From NCBI GenBank assembly GCA_027491255.1, contig JAIXWM010000132.1, positions 1 through 64,000 of the forward strand: a stretch of DNA of 64,000 nt. Direction: 5' to 3'. Position numbers and translations under genes: made by a program. Under the pieces are notes generated by a model. It saw only the letters and a program-made list of their open reading frames with translations. It did not search any database and was not told the origin of the DNA. This document shows, one piece after another, positions 18,376-27,612 of the stretch. How positions within the stretch are numbered: position 1 is the stretch's first letter; the number at the start of each line of letters is the position of its first letter. The DNA is from Rubrivivax sp. Lineage in GTDB: Bacteria > Pseudomonadota > Gammaproteobacteria > Burkholderiales > Burkholderiaceae_C.

Positions 18376-19860
18376 CTACGCCACAAGACGGGGCACCATC
18401 TCCGGCAGCACGATATGCCGCAGCACGCGAAGAAGCTTGAGTTGCTGGGCCCGCTGCAGCGCAGCGCCTGGTGCGACTGCGTCGTCCAGGCCTGAGGCCG
18501 CCGGCTCGTCCGGGGCGTCGAGCTTCGGCATCTTGAAGCCCCTGGCCTCGGACTTCAGCGATTCCATCAAGCGCTCCTGCTGCGGGTCGTGCCGGGCATA
18601 CAGGGCATCGAAGGCCGTCAGCACCCGCGTGACCACCTCCCGGACGGTCCGGCGTGCCAGCTTTTCCGGCACGCCCAGCGTGGTCGCTGCAGCCAAGACC
18701 GCTTCAGGCGTGACCTGATCGAAGCGTGCGACCTCGGGCGACAGCCGCACGGCCAGAGGCACCGCCGGCCAGCGCGCCCGCTCGTCCGCAAAGGCCCGCG
18801 TGTGATAGACCCCCGTGGCCAGCAGGTCGTAGTGCGGCGCGAGGTCCACGCGGCCCGGTGTGACGAGGAAGGAAAGGTTCTTCAGGTGGCAGTCGTCATT
18901 GGCCACCAGCAGGTTGAACACCAGCCACCGGAACAGGCGCACGGGAGTGGTCAGCTGGTCCTCGCAGGCCTGAGACAGCTCGCGCAGCACCTGCACGCCC
19001 GCGCCGTACTTGAACAACCGCGACTTGTTGAGCAATTGGCACGCGTCGATGACGTGTACCCGCTGCACCGCCGGGGGCCCGGCAGCCGTCTCGGGTGCGA
19101 AGTCCGCACGGTCGAACTGGCGGTCGAAACGCTCGACGACATACACCGGCTGCGGCACCTGCAGCAGTTGCACCAGCGGCGTGGCCAGCTTCGCGGCGGT
19201 GGCCAGCCGCATCGTCAGCCACTCCAGGTAGGCCGACGCCGGGTAGCTGTCGCTGTCAGGATGGTCAGGCTTGAGAATGTGGGTCGAGGGCGTGGAGCCC
19301 ACCGGCTCATAGACGTCCGGCCCCTTGAGCACCGCCGGCATCTTGTGCTGGGCGCCCGCCAGGGACATCCGCTTCGGGGCATCGCGCGTGAGCGGCGTGC
19401 GCGGCAGCCCCTGGATGCGCCGGCTCAGCGCCTCGTAGGGCAAAGGCTGCAGGTCGGGGCGGCTCTGAGGCGCCTCGCCCGGTGGCAGCAAGGTGAGCGA
19501 GCCCGCCGACTCCGCGCCCAGGTACTGCAAGAGCGCAAAAGCGTCATCATGGCTGCGCAGCTGCGCGTCCGCCGCGATGATCTCGCGCAGCCTCTCCTCG
19601 GGCAGCAGGTTGTCGAAGTACCACTGCACCGGGCGCAGCGTCGCGCCGTCGCGATGCACCGGCTGGCTGCGGGGCAGTGCCGGCGACAGGTCGAAACTGT
19701 CAGGCCGGTTTGCCCACTGCGGCAGGTACACGAGGCTCCACAGGTCGTTGGCCTCGTGCAGGGTGCCCAGCTGCACCTGGTTGATGAAAATGTCCAGCCG
19801 CCGGCCCTCCCGGGGCAGCGCGGGTGGCTCGACAAGCACCTGGGGTGTAACTTCAGGCAC
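18376..19860 (-). CDS. hipA: HipA-family serine/threonine kinase toxin
   Basis: Toxin kinase of a HipBA-type pair, 494 residues. HipA proteins phosphorylate targets such as glutamyl-tRNA synthetase and induce dormancy. Visible features: an N-terminal HipA domain (IFINQVQLGTLHE), MSLAGAQHKMP corresponding to the SxAGAQxK nucleotide-binding loop, catalytic NLLVANDDCHLKNLS and the metal-binding APHYDLLA. The usual GNxDxHxKN is here ANDDCHLKN, with Asp, His, Lys and Asn kept. The C-terminus is longer than in E. coli HipA (about 440). It overlaps hipB by eight bases. Confidence 0.9.
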   Translation of the reverse strand: MPEVTPQVLVEPPALPREGRRLDIFINQVQLGTLHEANDLWSLVYLPQWANRPDSFDLSPALPRSQPVHRDGATLRPVQWYFDNLLPEERLREIIAADAQLRSHDDAFALLQYLGAESAGSLTLLPPGEAPQSRPDLQPLPYEALSRRIQGLPRTPLTRDAPKRMSLAGAQHKMPAVLKGPDVYEPVGSTPSTHILKPDHPDSDSYPASAYLEWLTMRLATAAKLATPLVQLLQVPQPVYVVERFDRQFDRADFAPETAAGPPAVQRVHVIDACQLLNKSRLFKYGAGVQVLRELSQACEDQLTTPVRLFRWLVFNLLVANDDCHLKNLSFLVTPGRVDLAPHYDLLATGVYHTRAFADERARWPAVPLAVRLSPEVARFDQVTPEAVLAAATTLGVPEKLARRTVREVVTRVLTAFDALYARHDPQQERLMESLKSEARGFKMPKLDAPDEPAASGLDDAVAPGAALQRAQQLKLLRVLRHIVLPEMVPRLVA

Positions 19861-20152
19861 CCTGGCTCCCCTTCGAAGACATCGCGCGACGTGCCCTGGC
19901 CTTGGACAGCTCCAGCTGGTAGGCCGCGATGTCAGCCGGCGGCAGTTCCAGGCCCACCTTGACGCCCAGACGCTGCAGCAACTGCAGCACCTTGCCCATC
20001 TGCACGGTCGACTTGCCGTTTTCCAGGTCGGTCATGAACTGCTTGCTCACCCCTGCGGCCATGGCGAAGTCGTCGATGCGGATGCCCGCGCGCTTGCGCA
20101 GCGTTCGAATCGCAATACCGGCCTCGAGTACAGACGTGAGGGAGATGCTCAT
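19853..20152 (-). CDS. hipB: HipB-family antitoxin and repressor
   Basis: A 99-residue XRE-type DNA-binding protein. The helix-turn-helix runs from about residue 14 to 62 (IRTLRKRAGIRIDDFAMAAG, VSKQFMTDLENGK, VQMGKVLQLLQRLG), very close to HipB family members. It binds HipA and represses its own promoter. First gene of the pair; three matching palindromes sit directly upstream, one of which also provides the Shine-Dalgarno bases AGGAA. Confidence 0.92.
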   Translation of the reverse strand: MSISLTSVLEAGIAIRTLRKRAGIRIDDFAMAAGVSKQFMTDLENGKSTVQMGKVLQLLQRLGVKVGLELPPADIAAYQLELSKARARRAMSSKGSQGA

Positions 20153-20157
20153 AAATG

Positions 20158-20175
20158 TTCCTGGTTTCGCAGGAA
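20158..20175 (-). promoter_or_regulatory. HipB operator site 1
   Basis: Inverted repeat TTCCT-N8-AGGAA at 20158-20175, immediately downstream of the predicted -10 box and covering the likely transcription start and ribosome-binding site of hipB. The geometry (five-base arms, eight-base spacer) matches the known TATCC-N8-GGATA plan of E. coli HipB operators with different arm bases. Confidence 0.75.
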
Positions 20176-20203
20176 TGATCTGTCATCCAGGCCCATAGGT
20201 CAA
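20175..20203 (-). promoter_or_regulatory. hipBA promoter
   Basis: On the minus strand TTGACC (20203-20198) and GATCAT (20180-20175) are separated by exactly 17 bases, a fair sigma-70 promoter. It lies between operator sites 1 and 2, giving a leader of about 16 bases before the hipB ATG. Confidence 0.65.
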
Positions 20204-20207
20204 ACAG

Positions 20208-20227
20208 ATTCCTTTGAACATAGGAAT
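20208..20227 (-). promoter_or_regulatory. HipB operator site 2
   Basis: ATTCCT-N8-AGGAAT, perfect, just upstream of the -35 box. Its centre (20217.5) is 51 bp from that of site 1. Confidence 0.75.
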
Positions 20228-20258
20228 TCTCGGGTCCGCGGGGCCACGAACGACTCTT

Positions 20259-20278
20259 ATTCCTATCATTGAAGGAAT
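20259..20278 (-). promoter_or_regulatory. HipB operator site 3
   Basis: ATTCCT-N8-AGGAAT, perfect, identical arms to site 2. Its centre (20268.5) is again exactly 51 bp further, i.e. about five helical turns, so all three sites face the same side of the DNA. Confidence 0.75.
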
Positions 20279-20380
20279 TATTTGGCTGACGCAGGGGCGT
20301 GAGACCGGGCCCCTCCGCTGCCAGAGGCCGGGGAATGAACCAAAGCCCCCCGCCGCCCGCAGCAGAGACCGATGCAGCGC

Positions 20381-20875
20381 TCAAACCAGCTCGAACACCC
20401 GCACCAGCACCGCCGCCGCCTGGGGCCGCAGGGGATGCAGCGTGCCCACCAGCCGGCGCCGGCTCAGCCAGGCCCAGGGGCCTTCGGGGGCGGTGACTTC
20501 CACCTGGGAGCGCGCATTCCGGGGCTGGACGAATTCGTCGATCAGGACGCGGTTGCGGATGGTGAGCACCGTGCCGTCGTGCACCTGCAATTCGTACAGC
20601 GCATCGAGTTCCTTGGCACCGTCGGTGCGCAGCAGCTGCCGATCGGCCCCGCCGGGCCGTACCCGGCCGTGCAGCGCCTCGAAGCCGGACGCCCCCCAGA
20701 ACTGCCCCCCCAGGATCGGCACGATGAAGCGCTCGCCCAGGGGGCCGCGTCCAAGCACCTCGCGCTCGCCGACGAGGACGGCCGCCTGCCACAGCAGACG
20801 GCAGGCGGGGACTTCCATCGCCTGACGCTCGGCAAGCGCCCGCAGGGCGGGATCGTGGTCATCGTCGGGGCTCAT
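20381..20875 (-). CDS. DUF3237 (UPF0311) family protein
   Basis: A 164-residue cytoplasmic beta-barrel family protein of unknown function. Recognisable segments: GPLGERFIVPILGGQFWG, DGTVLTIRNRVLIDEF and the C-terminal WLSRRRLVGTLHPLRPQ. Members often sit in aromatic or organic-acid catabolic operons. Here it is the last gene of a minus-strand set with a hydrolase (58 bases upstream) and a Bug receptor, so a role in the same pathway is likely but unspecified. Confidence 0.8.
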   Translation of the reverse strand: MSPDDDHDPALRALAERQAMEVPACRLLWQAAVLVGEREVLGRGPLGERFIVPILGGQFWGASGFEALHGRVRPGGADRQLLRTDGAKELDALYELQVHDGTVLTIRNRVLIDEFVQPRNARSQVEVTAPEGPWAWLSRRRLVGTLHPLRPQAAAVLVRVFELV

Positions 20876-20933
20876 CGCAGGGCTCTCCTGTTGCGCTTTG
20901 CAGCGCGCGCTGGGGCAGGCCTGGCGCACGCAC

Positions 20934-21851
20934 TCATGCCGCAGTGTCCATGCGGGCGCGGTGCTCTGCAAGAAAGTCCAGGGCCAGCGCATTGAAGCGC
21001 TCCGGCTGATCCCGGGCCACCGCATGGCCGGCGCCAGGCACGCGCGCAATGCGCGCCTGCGGCATCGCCCGCGCGACGTTGGCGAAGGTGTGGGCGTGGA
21101 TCGGCGGCGTGTCCTCACCGCTCACCAGCAGCACCGGCATCTTCAGCGCCGCCAGTTGCTGTGGCGGCAGCAAGGGGAATTCATTGCTCGAAAGCGCCAG
21201 CATCCGCATGGCCTGCGCGTTCTGCAGGCGGCGCTCCAGGGCAGCCCCCCGGTTCAGCGGCGAGCCACCGCTATTGATGCCGCCCGTCATCAGGGCCACG
21301 CCAAGCGCATCGTCGCCACGCCGGAAAGCAGCATTCGCCGGCTCGATGGTCTGGGCACGAAATCGCTCCCGTTCGGCCCGACCGTCTGCGGAAAAGTCCG
21401 CGTAGCAGAGCATCGCAGGCTCCACGGCCACGAGGGCGGCCACCCGGTGCGCATCGGTGCAGGCCAGCGCCAGCGCGGCGAAGGCGCCGTAGGAGCTGGC
21501 CACCAGCACCGCGCGCGCCATACCCAGGCCGTCGAGCAGGCCCCGGAGATCTTCGGCGTCCAACAGCGCGGAATGGTCGGGCGACGGCATGGCGTTGCGG
21601 TTCGGCCAGTTGTAGCGCCGGCTGTAGCTCACGCAACGGAAACGCTCGCAGAACGGCACCCACTGCGGGCTCCAGGAGCGCCAGTCGCCCATCACCCCGT
21701 GGACGAAGACCAGGTGCGGCCCGTGGCCAGCGGCCACATGGTGCAGTTCGACCCCCGTGGCCAAGCGCAGAGGCTGGGCCTGCAGGTCCTCGAGCGCCTG
21801 GGACGCGCCCGCACGGGCCGGTGCCGCTCCAACAGCCACTTCAGACCTCAT
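20934..21851 (-). CDS. Alpha/beta-fold hydrolase
   Basis: A 305-residue hydrolase. HHVAAGHGPHLVFVHGVMGD carries the oxyanion HG region, VLVASSYGAFAALA has the nucleophile elbow (Ser in SSYGA), VLLVSGEDTPP the acid region, and VPGAGHAVARDQP the catalytic His. The start overlaps the stop of the receptor gene (ATGA at 21848-21851), showing translational coupling. Probably a C-C hydrolase, esterase or lactonase for the compound taken up by the neighbouring receptor; substrate unknown. Confidence 0.85.
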   Translation of the reverse strand: MRSEVAVGAAPARAGASQALEDLQAQPLRLATGVELHHVAAGHGPHLVFVHGVMGDWRSWSPQWVPFCERFRCVSYSRRYNWPNRNAMPSPDHSALLDAEDLRGLLDGLGMARAVLVASSYGAFAALALACTDAHRVAALVAVEPAMLCYADFSADGRAERERFRAQTIEPANAAFRRGDDALGVALMTGGINSGGSPLNRGAALERRLQNAQAMRMLALSSNEFPLLPPQQLAALKMPVLLVSGEDTPPIHAHTFANVARAMPQARIARVPGAGHAVARDQPERFNALALDFLAEHRARMDTAA

Positions 21852-22843
21852 TCCGGCTTGATCCCCGCCGCCTTGACGATGCGGGACATGCGGGCGTGCT
21901 CGCTGCGCAGGAAGGGCGCCACTGCGTCCGCAACCGCGAGCCGCTCCGGTGCCAGCATGCCCAGGTCGTCGAGCTTCTGGCGCAAGGCCGGGGCCATGCG
22001 GGCCTTGGACCACGCGGCTTGCAGGGCCTGCACCACCGCCGGCGGGGTGGCCGACGGCGCGAACGCGATGATCCAGCCCAAGTACTCGAAATCCGGCACG
22101 CCGCCCTCGATCATCGTCGGCACATTCGGCAGCCCGGAAAGCCGCTCGCGCGATGTCACCGCGAGGATGCGCAGGCGGCCCGACTTGGCATGAGGGATCG
22201 CCACGTTGGGGGCTGTGAACATCACTTGCAACTGCCCGCCCAGCAACTCGTTCATCGCTGGGCCGTCACCCTTGTAGGGCACGTGGGTCATGCGCACCCC
22301 CACGGTCTGGCTGTAGAACTCCCCGGCAAGGTGGCCTGAGGAGCCGATCCCGCCCGAGCCGAAGTTCAGCATGCCGGGATTGGCGCGGGCGTAGGCAGCC
22401 AGTTCGTCCAGCGTGCGGATGGGCAGGCCGGCGTTGACCGCCAGCACGAACGCCCCCGCCCCCAGCACCGCCACGGGTGCCAGGTCCCGGGCGGGGTCGT
22501 AGGTCAGGCGGGCCATCACATGCGGCGCGTTCACCGTCGCCGCCGGGCCGCTGATGAGCAGCGTGTGCCCGTCTGGCGCCGACTTGGCAACCGCGTCGGC
22601 GGCAAACGTGCCGCTGGCACCGGGCTTGTTTTCGACCACCAGGGGCTGGCCAAGGTGCGGAGACATGGCCTCGGCCGTCAGGCGGGCCAGAAAGTCCGCA
22701 GGACCGCCGGGCGCAGCACCCACGAGCAGCTTGACCGGCCGGCCCGGACTGGCCTGCGCGGCACACAGATGGGGCCACAGCCCTGCAGAGCCGACCGAAG
22801 CGGCCCCGAACGCACGGGTCAGGAACTTTCTACGCAGCAGCAT
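21848..22843 (-). CDS. Tripartite tricarboxylate transporter receptor (Bug/TctC family)
   Basis: Periplasmic binding protein of 331 residues for a carboxylate. A Tat-like or Sec signal peptide (LLRRKFLTRAFGAASVG) ends at AAQA; the mature part starts RPVKLLVGAAPGGPADFLAR and contains the family's VVENKPGASG and VPYKGDGPAMNELLGGQ. AAGGAAG lies just before the ATG at 22843. Membrane partners TctA/TctB are not encoded nearby, as is usual for Bug genes. Operon leader for the hydrolase and DUF3237 genes, divergent from a LysR regulator. Confidence 0.92.
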   Translation of the reverse strand: MLLRRKFLTRAFGAASVGSAGLWPHLCAAQASPGRPVKLLVGAAPGGPADFLARLTAEAMSPHLGQPLVVENKPGASGTFAADAVAKSAPDGHTLLISGPAATVNAPHVMARLTYDPARDLAPVAVLGAGAFVLAVNAGLPIRTLDELAAYARANPGMLNFGSGGIGSSGHLAGEFYSQTVGVRMTHVPYKGDGPAMNELLGGQLQVMFTAPNVAIPHAKSGRLRILAVTSRERLSGLPNVPTMIEGGVPDFEYLGWIIAFAPSATPPAVVQALQAAWSKARMAPALRQKLDDLGMLAPERLAVADAVAPFLRSEHARMSRIVKAAGIKPE

Positions 22844-22964
22844 GGGGCTTCCTTTCAGGCACGGAGACGGCCGGCTCGGCAACGTGGCGTCTCAGCGGAC
22901 GGCCGAGCGTCGTCGCCCTGTTCGACTGCAGATTCTGGGTGTCCGGCGAAAAGCGAGTGATCAA

Positions 22965-22984
22965 ATGATCGATCGTGCGATCAT
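22965..22984. promoter_or_regulatory. Palindrome between the Bug receptor and LysR gene
   Basis: A perfect inverted repeat ATGATCG-N6-CGATCAT lies in the divergent promoter region, eight bases before the LysR start. It is a reasonable operator for autoregulation and control of the receptor operon. Confidence 0.5.
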
Positions 22985-22992
22985 GTTTGCTT

Positions 22993-23946
22993 ATGAGTGC
23001 ATCCGCCAACACCCTCCTGAACCGGCTTCTGGCGCGGGCTCGGCTGCGTCACCTGCAGGTGCTGACCACGGTCGCCGAGTTGGGCAGCTTGCGCCGCGCG
23101 GCGGCGGCGGTGGGCGTGTCGCAGCCCGCCGTCTCCCACGCCTTGGCGGACCTGGAATCGCTGCTGGCCGCCCCACTCTTCCACCGCCATTCGCGGGGCG
23201 TCAGGCCCACCGACGCGGCGCTGCAGTTGCTGCCCGTGGCGCGCCGGATGCTCGCGGCGCTGGCCGACGGCGTCGAGGGGGTGGCGGCCCAGTTGGCCGA
23301 TGCACGCGAGGTCGTCCGCATGACGGCCTCCACCTCGGCGCTGAATGGACTGATGGCCCCCCTGCTGCCGGCCTTGGTCGATGCCGAACCGCGCCTGCGC
23401 CTGCTGGTGGCCCATGCCGAGGCCGCAGAGGCCCAGCTCCGGATCACGCGCGGTGACATCGACGCGGCCGCCTGTCGGCGTCCGGCCGTCCTGCCCGCGG
23501 GATGGCAGTTCCATGTCCTGCTGAACGACGAGCTGGTGGTGGTGGCCGCGCCGTCTCATCCACTGGCCGCCCGGCGCCGACTCTCGGTGTCGCAGTTGGC
23601 TGATCAGCACTGGGCCGTGCCGCCCGCGCCCAGTCTGGCGTGCCAGGCCTTGGATGCCCTGGTCGTCGAGCAGGGCTGGACGCCCCGCGTCGCGCCCATC
23701 GTCACCCGGGAACTGGCGCTGACATGGGCGCTGCTGCGCTCGCCACGCACGCTGGCGCTGGTGCCGGCGTCAGTCGTGCGTCTGCTGCTGGAGACCCGTC
23801 AACTGGTGCAGTTGCCGGTGGAGCGGCGCTGGCCGATCGAGCCGCTCGGGCTGCTGCTGCCGCAGGAGGCGGGGGTGCCCGAGGCAGGCCATCCCGCCAC
23901 CCGGCTGCTGGCCTTCGCGCGCAGACATCTGGGGGTCATGCCCTGA
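22993..23946 (+). CDS. LysR-family transcriptional regulator
   Basis: A 317-residue regulator. The winged helix-turn-helix covers about residues 15-75 (LRHLQVLTTVAELGSLRRAA, VGVSQPAVSHALADLE, LFHRHSRGVRPT), followed by a two-lobed effector domain. Divergent from the Bug receptor/hydrolase operon, which it probably activates in response to the transported acid. An ATG at 22993 fits the usual short N-terminus of the family. Confidence 0.9.
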   Translation: MSASANTLLNRLLARARLRHLQVLTTVAELGSLRRAAAAVGVSQPAVSHALADLESLLAAPLFHRHSRGVRPTDAALQLLPVARRMLAALADGVEGVAAQLADAREVVRMTASTSALNGLMAPLLPALVDAEPRLRLLVAHAEAAEAQLRITRGDIDAAACRRPAVLPAGWQFHVLLNDELVVVAAPSHPLAARRRLSVSQLADQHWAVPPAPSLACQALDALVVEQGWTPRVAPIVTRELALTWALLRSPRTLALVPASVVRLLLETRQLVQLPVERRWPIEPLGLLLPQEAGVPEAGHPATRLLAFARRHLGVMP

Positions 23947-24004
23947 TCGCAAGCCCCCAGGCCTTCGGGTGGGCCGCAGCCCTGGGAGATAGACCCCGAA
24001 CCGC

Positions 24005-24466
24005 TCACGTCCTCAGCGATTGCGCCGCCGAGTGGATCGCCTGCCGGATGCGCGGGTAGGTTCCGCAACGGCACAAGTTACCGCTCATCGCGGCGTCGAT
24101 GTCGTCATCGGTGGGCTTCGGGTTGGCCGCCAGCAGCGCGGTTGCGGCGAGGATCTGGCCCGACTGGCAATAGCCGCATTGCACGACGTCGACCTCGAGC
24201 CAGGCACGTCGAACGGCGTCGGCCGTCGGGCCGGCCAGGCCTTCGATGGTCGTGACCTGGCGGCCGACGGCGGCCGACACCGGCGTGGTGCACGAGCGGC
24301 TGGGGGCTCCGTCAAGGTAGACCGTGCAGGCGCCGCACAGCGCCATGCCGCAGCCGAACTTGGTGCCGGTCAGGTTCAGCAGGTGCCGCAAGGCCCACAG
24401 CAGCGGGGTGTCCGGCTCGGTGTCGATCGAGACGTCCTTCCCGTTGACGTTCAGGGTGATGGTCAT
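24005..24466 (-). CDS. Small [2Fe-2S] subunit of a molybdenum hydroxylase (IorA-like)
   Basis: A 153-residue electron-transfer subunit with two [2Fe-2S] clusters. The plant-ferredoxin-type cluster is bound by [17 protein letters not shown] plus a later Cys (SRSCTTP); the second by [10 protein letters not shown] and [11 protein letters not shown]. This is the standard layout of isoquinoline 1-oxidoreductase alpha and related subunits. It lies 91 bases after the large subunit on the same strand. Confidence 0.93.
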   Translation of the reverse strand: MTITLNVNGKDVSIDTEPDTPLLWALRHLLNLTGTKFGCGMALCGACTVYLDGAPSRSCTTPVSAAVGRQVTTIEGLAGPTADAVRRAWLEVDVVQCGYCQSGQILAATALLAANPKPTDDDIDAAMSGNLCRCGTYPRIRQAIHSAAQSLRT

Positions 24467-24557
24467 GGCGAGGTCTTCCTGGGGGTGTGCCGGGCCAGCG
24501 CGCGCCAGGCTCGGGTGTCGATCGTGACCACGCGGCCCCTTGCGCAATGCGGTCGGG

Positions 24558-26843
24558 TCACGCGGCGGCGAGCCGCAGCGGGAGCTCACGCAGCCGCTGG
24601 CCAGTGAGCGCGAACAGGGCATTGGCCAGCGCCGGCGCCACTGGCGGCAGGCCGGGCTCGCCGATGCCCTCGGGGTGCCGGTCGCTGGCCACGATGTGCG
24701 TCTCGATGACCGGCGTCTGGCCCATGCGCAGCATCGAATAGTCGTGGTAGTTGCTCTGCGCGACCTGTCCCTTGTCGAAGGTGATGTCGCCGAAGAGCGC
24801 CGCCGACAGGCCGAAGATCACCGCGCTCTCGATCTGCTGGGCAATGATGTTCGGGTTCACGGCAAAGCCGCAGTCCACCGCGCAGACCACGCGGTGCACA
24901 CGGATCGCGTTCTCCTTCGACAGCGAGGCCTCGACGACCTCGGCGACGATCGAGCCGAAGGACTCGTGCAGCGCGATGCCGCGCGCGGTCTTCGCGCCGT
25001 CGGCCGCCGGCGCCGGTGGCTGACCCCAGCCCGCCTTGTCGGCGGCGAGCTTGAGCACCGCGAGATGACGCGGGTGGCGCGCCAGCAGCGCCGCCCTGAA
25101 GGCCACCGGATCGGCCTTGGCGTGGGCCGCGGCCTCGTCGATGAACGACTCCTTGAAGAAGGCCTGGTGCGAGTGGCCGACCGCGCGCCAGAAGCCCACC
25201 GGGACGGGCAGCTCCAGCGCCACGTGGCCGATGCGCGCGTGCTCGAACTCGTAGGGCTGGTCGAACGAACCTTCCGAGGTGGTCTTGTCAGGCCCGGCCG
25301 CCGGCCATCCCATGGCACGCGGCAGGTACTGCGGCTGTATGGCCTGGCCGGCCGACACGTTCACCCAGCTCAGCAGCTTGCCGGCGCCGTCGAAGCCGGC
25401 GCGAAAGCGCGACACCGCCGCGGGCCGGTAGAAATCGTGCCTCATGTCCTCTTCGCGCGACCAGATGGTCTGCACCGGTACGCCCGGGACCTGTCGGGCG
25501 ATGAAGGCCGCCTGCGCGATGAAGTCGACGTCGAGCCGGCGGCCGAAGCCGCCGCCGAGCATCTGCACGTGCACGCGGACCTGGTCCTTCGACAGACCGA
25601 GTTGGCCGCAGACCGCGTCGCGCGCCATGCCGGGGACCTGGGTCGACACCCAGACGTCGGCGCGGCCGTCCTTGAACTGGACCGTGCAGTTCATGGGCTC
25701 CATCGGCGCGTGCGCGAGGTAGGGCGCGCGGTAGACCGCCTCGATCCTGCTCGCGGCACCGGCCAGGCGCTCGTCGGCCTGGCCCTTCTCGTGGAAGTTG
25801 AACTCCCGGCCGGAGTCGAGCGCCTGCGTCATCTGCGCGTACAGCGCCGGGGTCGACACACCCGCGGCGGCGCCGGGCTCCCAGTCGATGGCCAGCGCGG
25901 CCAGCGCCTTGCGCGCCCGCCAGTACTGGTCGGCGATGACGGCCACGCCGCCGCTGCCGCCGTGCAGGGCCGGGAAGCTCGCGACCTTCTTCACGCCGGG
26001 CAGGCCCTGCGCCTTGCTGGCGTCGACCGTGCGGACCGTGCCGCCGATGACCGGGCTCATGACCACGGCCGCGTACAGGCAGCCCGGCGGCTGCACATCG
26101 AGCCCGAAGCGCGCGCTGCCGTCCAGCTTGCCCGCCGCCTCGAAGCGCTTCTGTGGCTTGCCCAGCAGCCGGAACTGCGCCGGGTTCTTCAGGGTCCAGG
26201 ACGCCGCCGGCGCCAGGCCGCCGCTCTTGGCTGCGTCGGCCACCAGTTCGCCGAAGCGCACGCTCTTGCCGCCGCCGCTGACGACGCCCAAGGCGACGGT
26301 GCACTGCGCGGCTTCGACACCCAGCCGCCGGGCCGCGGCGTTGACCAGCGTCGCCCGGGCCATCGCGCCGGCGTCACGCATCGGCAGCCAGAGGTCCTTC
26401 ACCGTGGCCGATCCGCCGGTCATCATCACGCCGACCTCGCGCATCAGCTTGCCGACCATCCACTGCGCGCCGCGCTTGACCACGCCCTGGTCGTCGGGGT
26501 GGAAGGGCAGGCCATCGACCATCGCGGCGATGTTGTTGTAGATGTGATCGACCGGCGAATGCTCGATGCGCACCCGGGCCGGGTCGCAGTCGAGTTCCTC
26601 GCAAAGGAGTGATACGAGCGTGGTGTGCGCGCCCTGCCCCATCTCGGAGCGGCCCATGATGACGGTCACGGCATCGTCGGCGCCGAGCTTGACCCAGCCG
26701 TTGAGCGCGACCTGGCCCTCGGCAGTCGGCAGCGGCCGCGCGCCATGCAGCCGCGATCGTGCCGGCACGAGGCTCCAGCCGACCACCAGCGCACCCGCCA
26801 GGCCCAGCCCGGAAAGCAGGAAGGTTCGTTTCTTCATGGGCAT
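24558..26843 (-). CDS. Molybdopterin-binding large subunit of a xanthine-dehydrogenase-family enzyme (IorB-like)
   Basis: A 761-residue catalytic subunit that probably hydroxylates an aromatic N-heterocycle or oxidises an aldehyde. The N-terminus [19 protein letters not shown] looks like a membrane anchor or twin-arginine-like signal with KK in place of [26 protein letters not shown] and GIGEPGLPP are cofactor-binding segments; the last carries the Glu typical of the active site. The large and small subunits form an IorAB-type pair without an FAD subunit. The ATG at 26843 overlaps the stop of the DUF924 gene (TGATG), so expression is coupled. Confidence 0.9.
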   Translation of the reverse strand: MPMKKRTFLLSGLGLAGALVVGWSLVPARSRLHGARPLPTAEGQVALNGWVKLGADDAVTVIMGRSEMGQGAHTTLVSLLCEELDCDPARVRIEHSPVDHIYNNIAAMVDGLPFHPDDQGVVKRGAQWMVGKLMREVGVMMTGGSATVKDLWLPMRDAGAMARATLVNAAARRLGVEAAQCTVALGVVSGGGKSVRFGELVADAAKSGGLAPAASWTLKNPAQFRLLGKPQKRFEAAGKLDGSARFGLDVQPPGCLYAAVVMSPVIGGTVRTVDASKAQGLPGVKKVASFPALHGGSGGVAVIADQYWRARKALAALAIDWEPGAAAGVSTPALYAQMTQALDSGREFNFHEKGQADERLAGAASRIEAVYRAPYLAHAPMEPMNCTVQFKDGRADVWVSTQVPGMARDAVCGQLGLSKDQVRVHVQMLGGGFGRRLDVDFIAQAAFIARQVPGVPVQTIWSREEDMRHDFYRPAAVSRFRAGFDGAGKLLSWVNVSAGQAIQPQYLPRAMGWPAAGPDKTTSEGSFDQPYEFEHARIGHVALELPVPVGFWRAVGHSHQAFFKESFIDEAAAHAKADPVAFRAALLARHPRHLAVLKLAADKAGWGQPPAPAADGAKTARGIALHESFGSIVAEVVEASLSKENAIRVHRVVCAVDCGFAVNPNIIAQQIESAVIFGLSAALFGDITFDKGQVAQSNYHDYSMLRMGQTPVIETHIVASDRHPEGIGEPGLPPVAPALANALFALTGQRLRELPLRLAAA

Positions 26844-27379
26844 CAAAAGCTCGAGCCGGGTTCCTTCAGAAATGCCTCTTCCTGCGGCGTGGATAGCCGG
26901 CCGAGGATGGCGTTCCTGTGAGGGTAGCGCCCGAAGCGGGCAATGATGTCCTTGTGCCGGAGTTCGGCTTTCAGGTTGTCGGTCAGCCCGGAAGCCATGA
27001 ACAGTTGCTCGGCCAAGCCATGGATGACGATGGACTCGCTGTGCATGTACGGCATGTAGAGGAAGGCACGCTGGTGGAGCGGGAGCGTTTGATCAGCACC
27101 GACGGACACCGCCTCCTGCGCCAGGGCCAGTGCCAACGGGTCTGCGGCGAAGGCCGCAGGCGTGCCCCGGTGGATGTTGCGCGAGAACTGGTCCAGAACG
27201 ATCACTTCCGCAAGCCGCCCCTCGGGGCTTGCACGCCAGGGGTACAGCTCGCAGGACTTGGCGGCATCCAGTGTTCGGCCGAAGCGGTCGCGGATCGCCT
27301 CGTCGAGCGCCGGATCGACCCGCCACCACTGCGAGGGCTGAAGTTCATGGAACCAGAAGGCGATGACTTGCTGATGCAT
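26843..27379 (-). CDS. DUF924 family protein
   Basis: A complete DUF924 (TPR-like fold) protein of 178 residues: MHQQVIAFWFHELQPSQWW, VIVLDQFSRNIHRGTPAAFA, FLYMPYMHSES and ARFGRYPHRNAILGR are family signatures. Function unknown; members are widespread in proteobacteria. It precedes and overlaps the molybdenum hydroxylase gene. A truncated paralogue lies at 28203-28430. Confidence 0.9.
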   Translation of the reverse strand: MHQQVIAFWFHELQPSQWWRVDPALDEAIRDRFGRTLDAAKSCELYPWRASPEGRLAEVIVLDQFSRNIHRGTPAAFAADPLALALAQEAVSVGADQTLPLHQRAFLYMPYMHSESIVIHGLAEQLFMASGLTDNLKAELRHKDIIARFGRYPHRNAILGRLSTPQEEAFLKEPGSSF

Positions 27380-27519
27380 CGGGTCAAGGCTAGGGGGCAC
27401 CTTGGATGGGTGGTTGATCACAGGCGCACAGGCCGGTGCCGAAAAGCACGACCGACAGTTCCGGGCCTGCGCGACACCCTCGTCGATAATGTTACGGCAT
27501 CGATGCGTAATGCTGGCCG

Positions 27520-27602
27520 CTGCGCAAGGCGCGGCGACAAGGCCGCTGTCTACAAGCCCTCATCCAGCGCGACCACCGAGATGCGGTCGACGCCAGTCGC
27601 GG
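27520..27602 (-). pseudogene. Fragment of a second nadC gene
   Basis: Read on the minus strand the segment encodes GVDRISVVALDEGL followed by a stop; the intact nadC at 28572 reads GVDRISVGALIKDV at the same place. DNA similarity continues through the following bases that correspond to the nadC C-terminus (CGCTGCGCAAGGCGCGGCGA against CGCTGCGCGAATCGCATCGA). Only the last ~80 bases of the gene remain. Confidence 0.7.
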
Positions 27603-27612
27603 CATCAGCACC

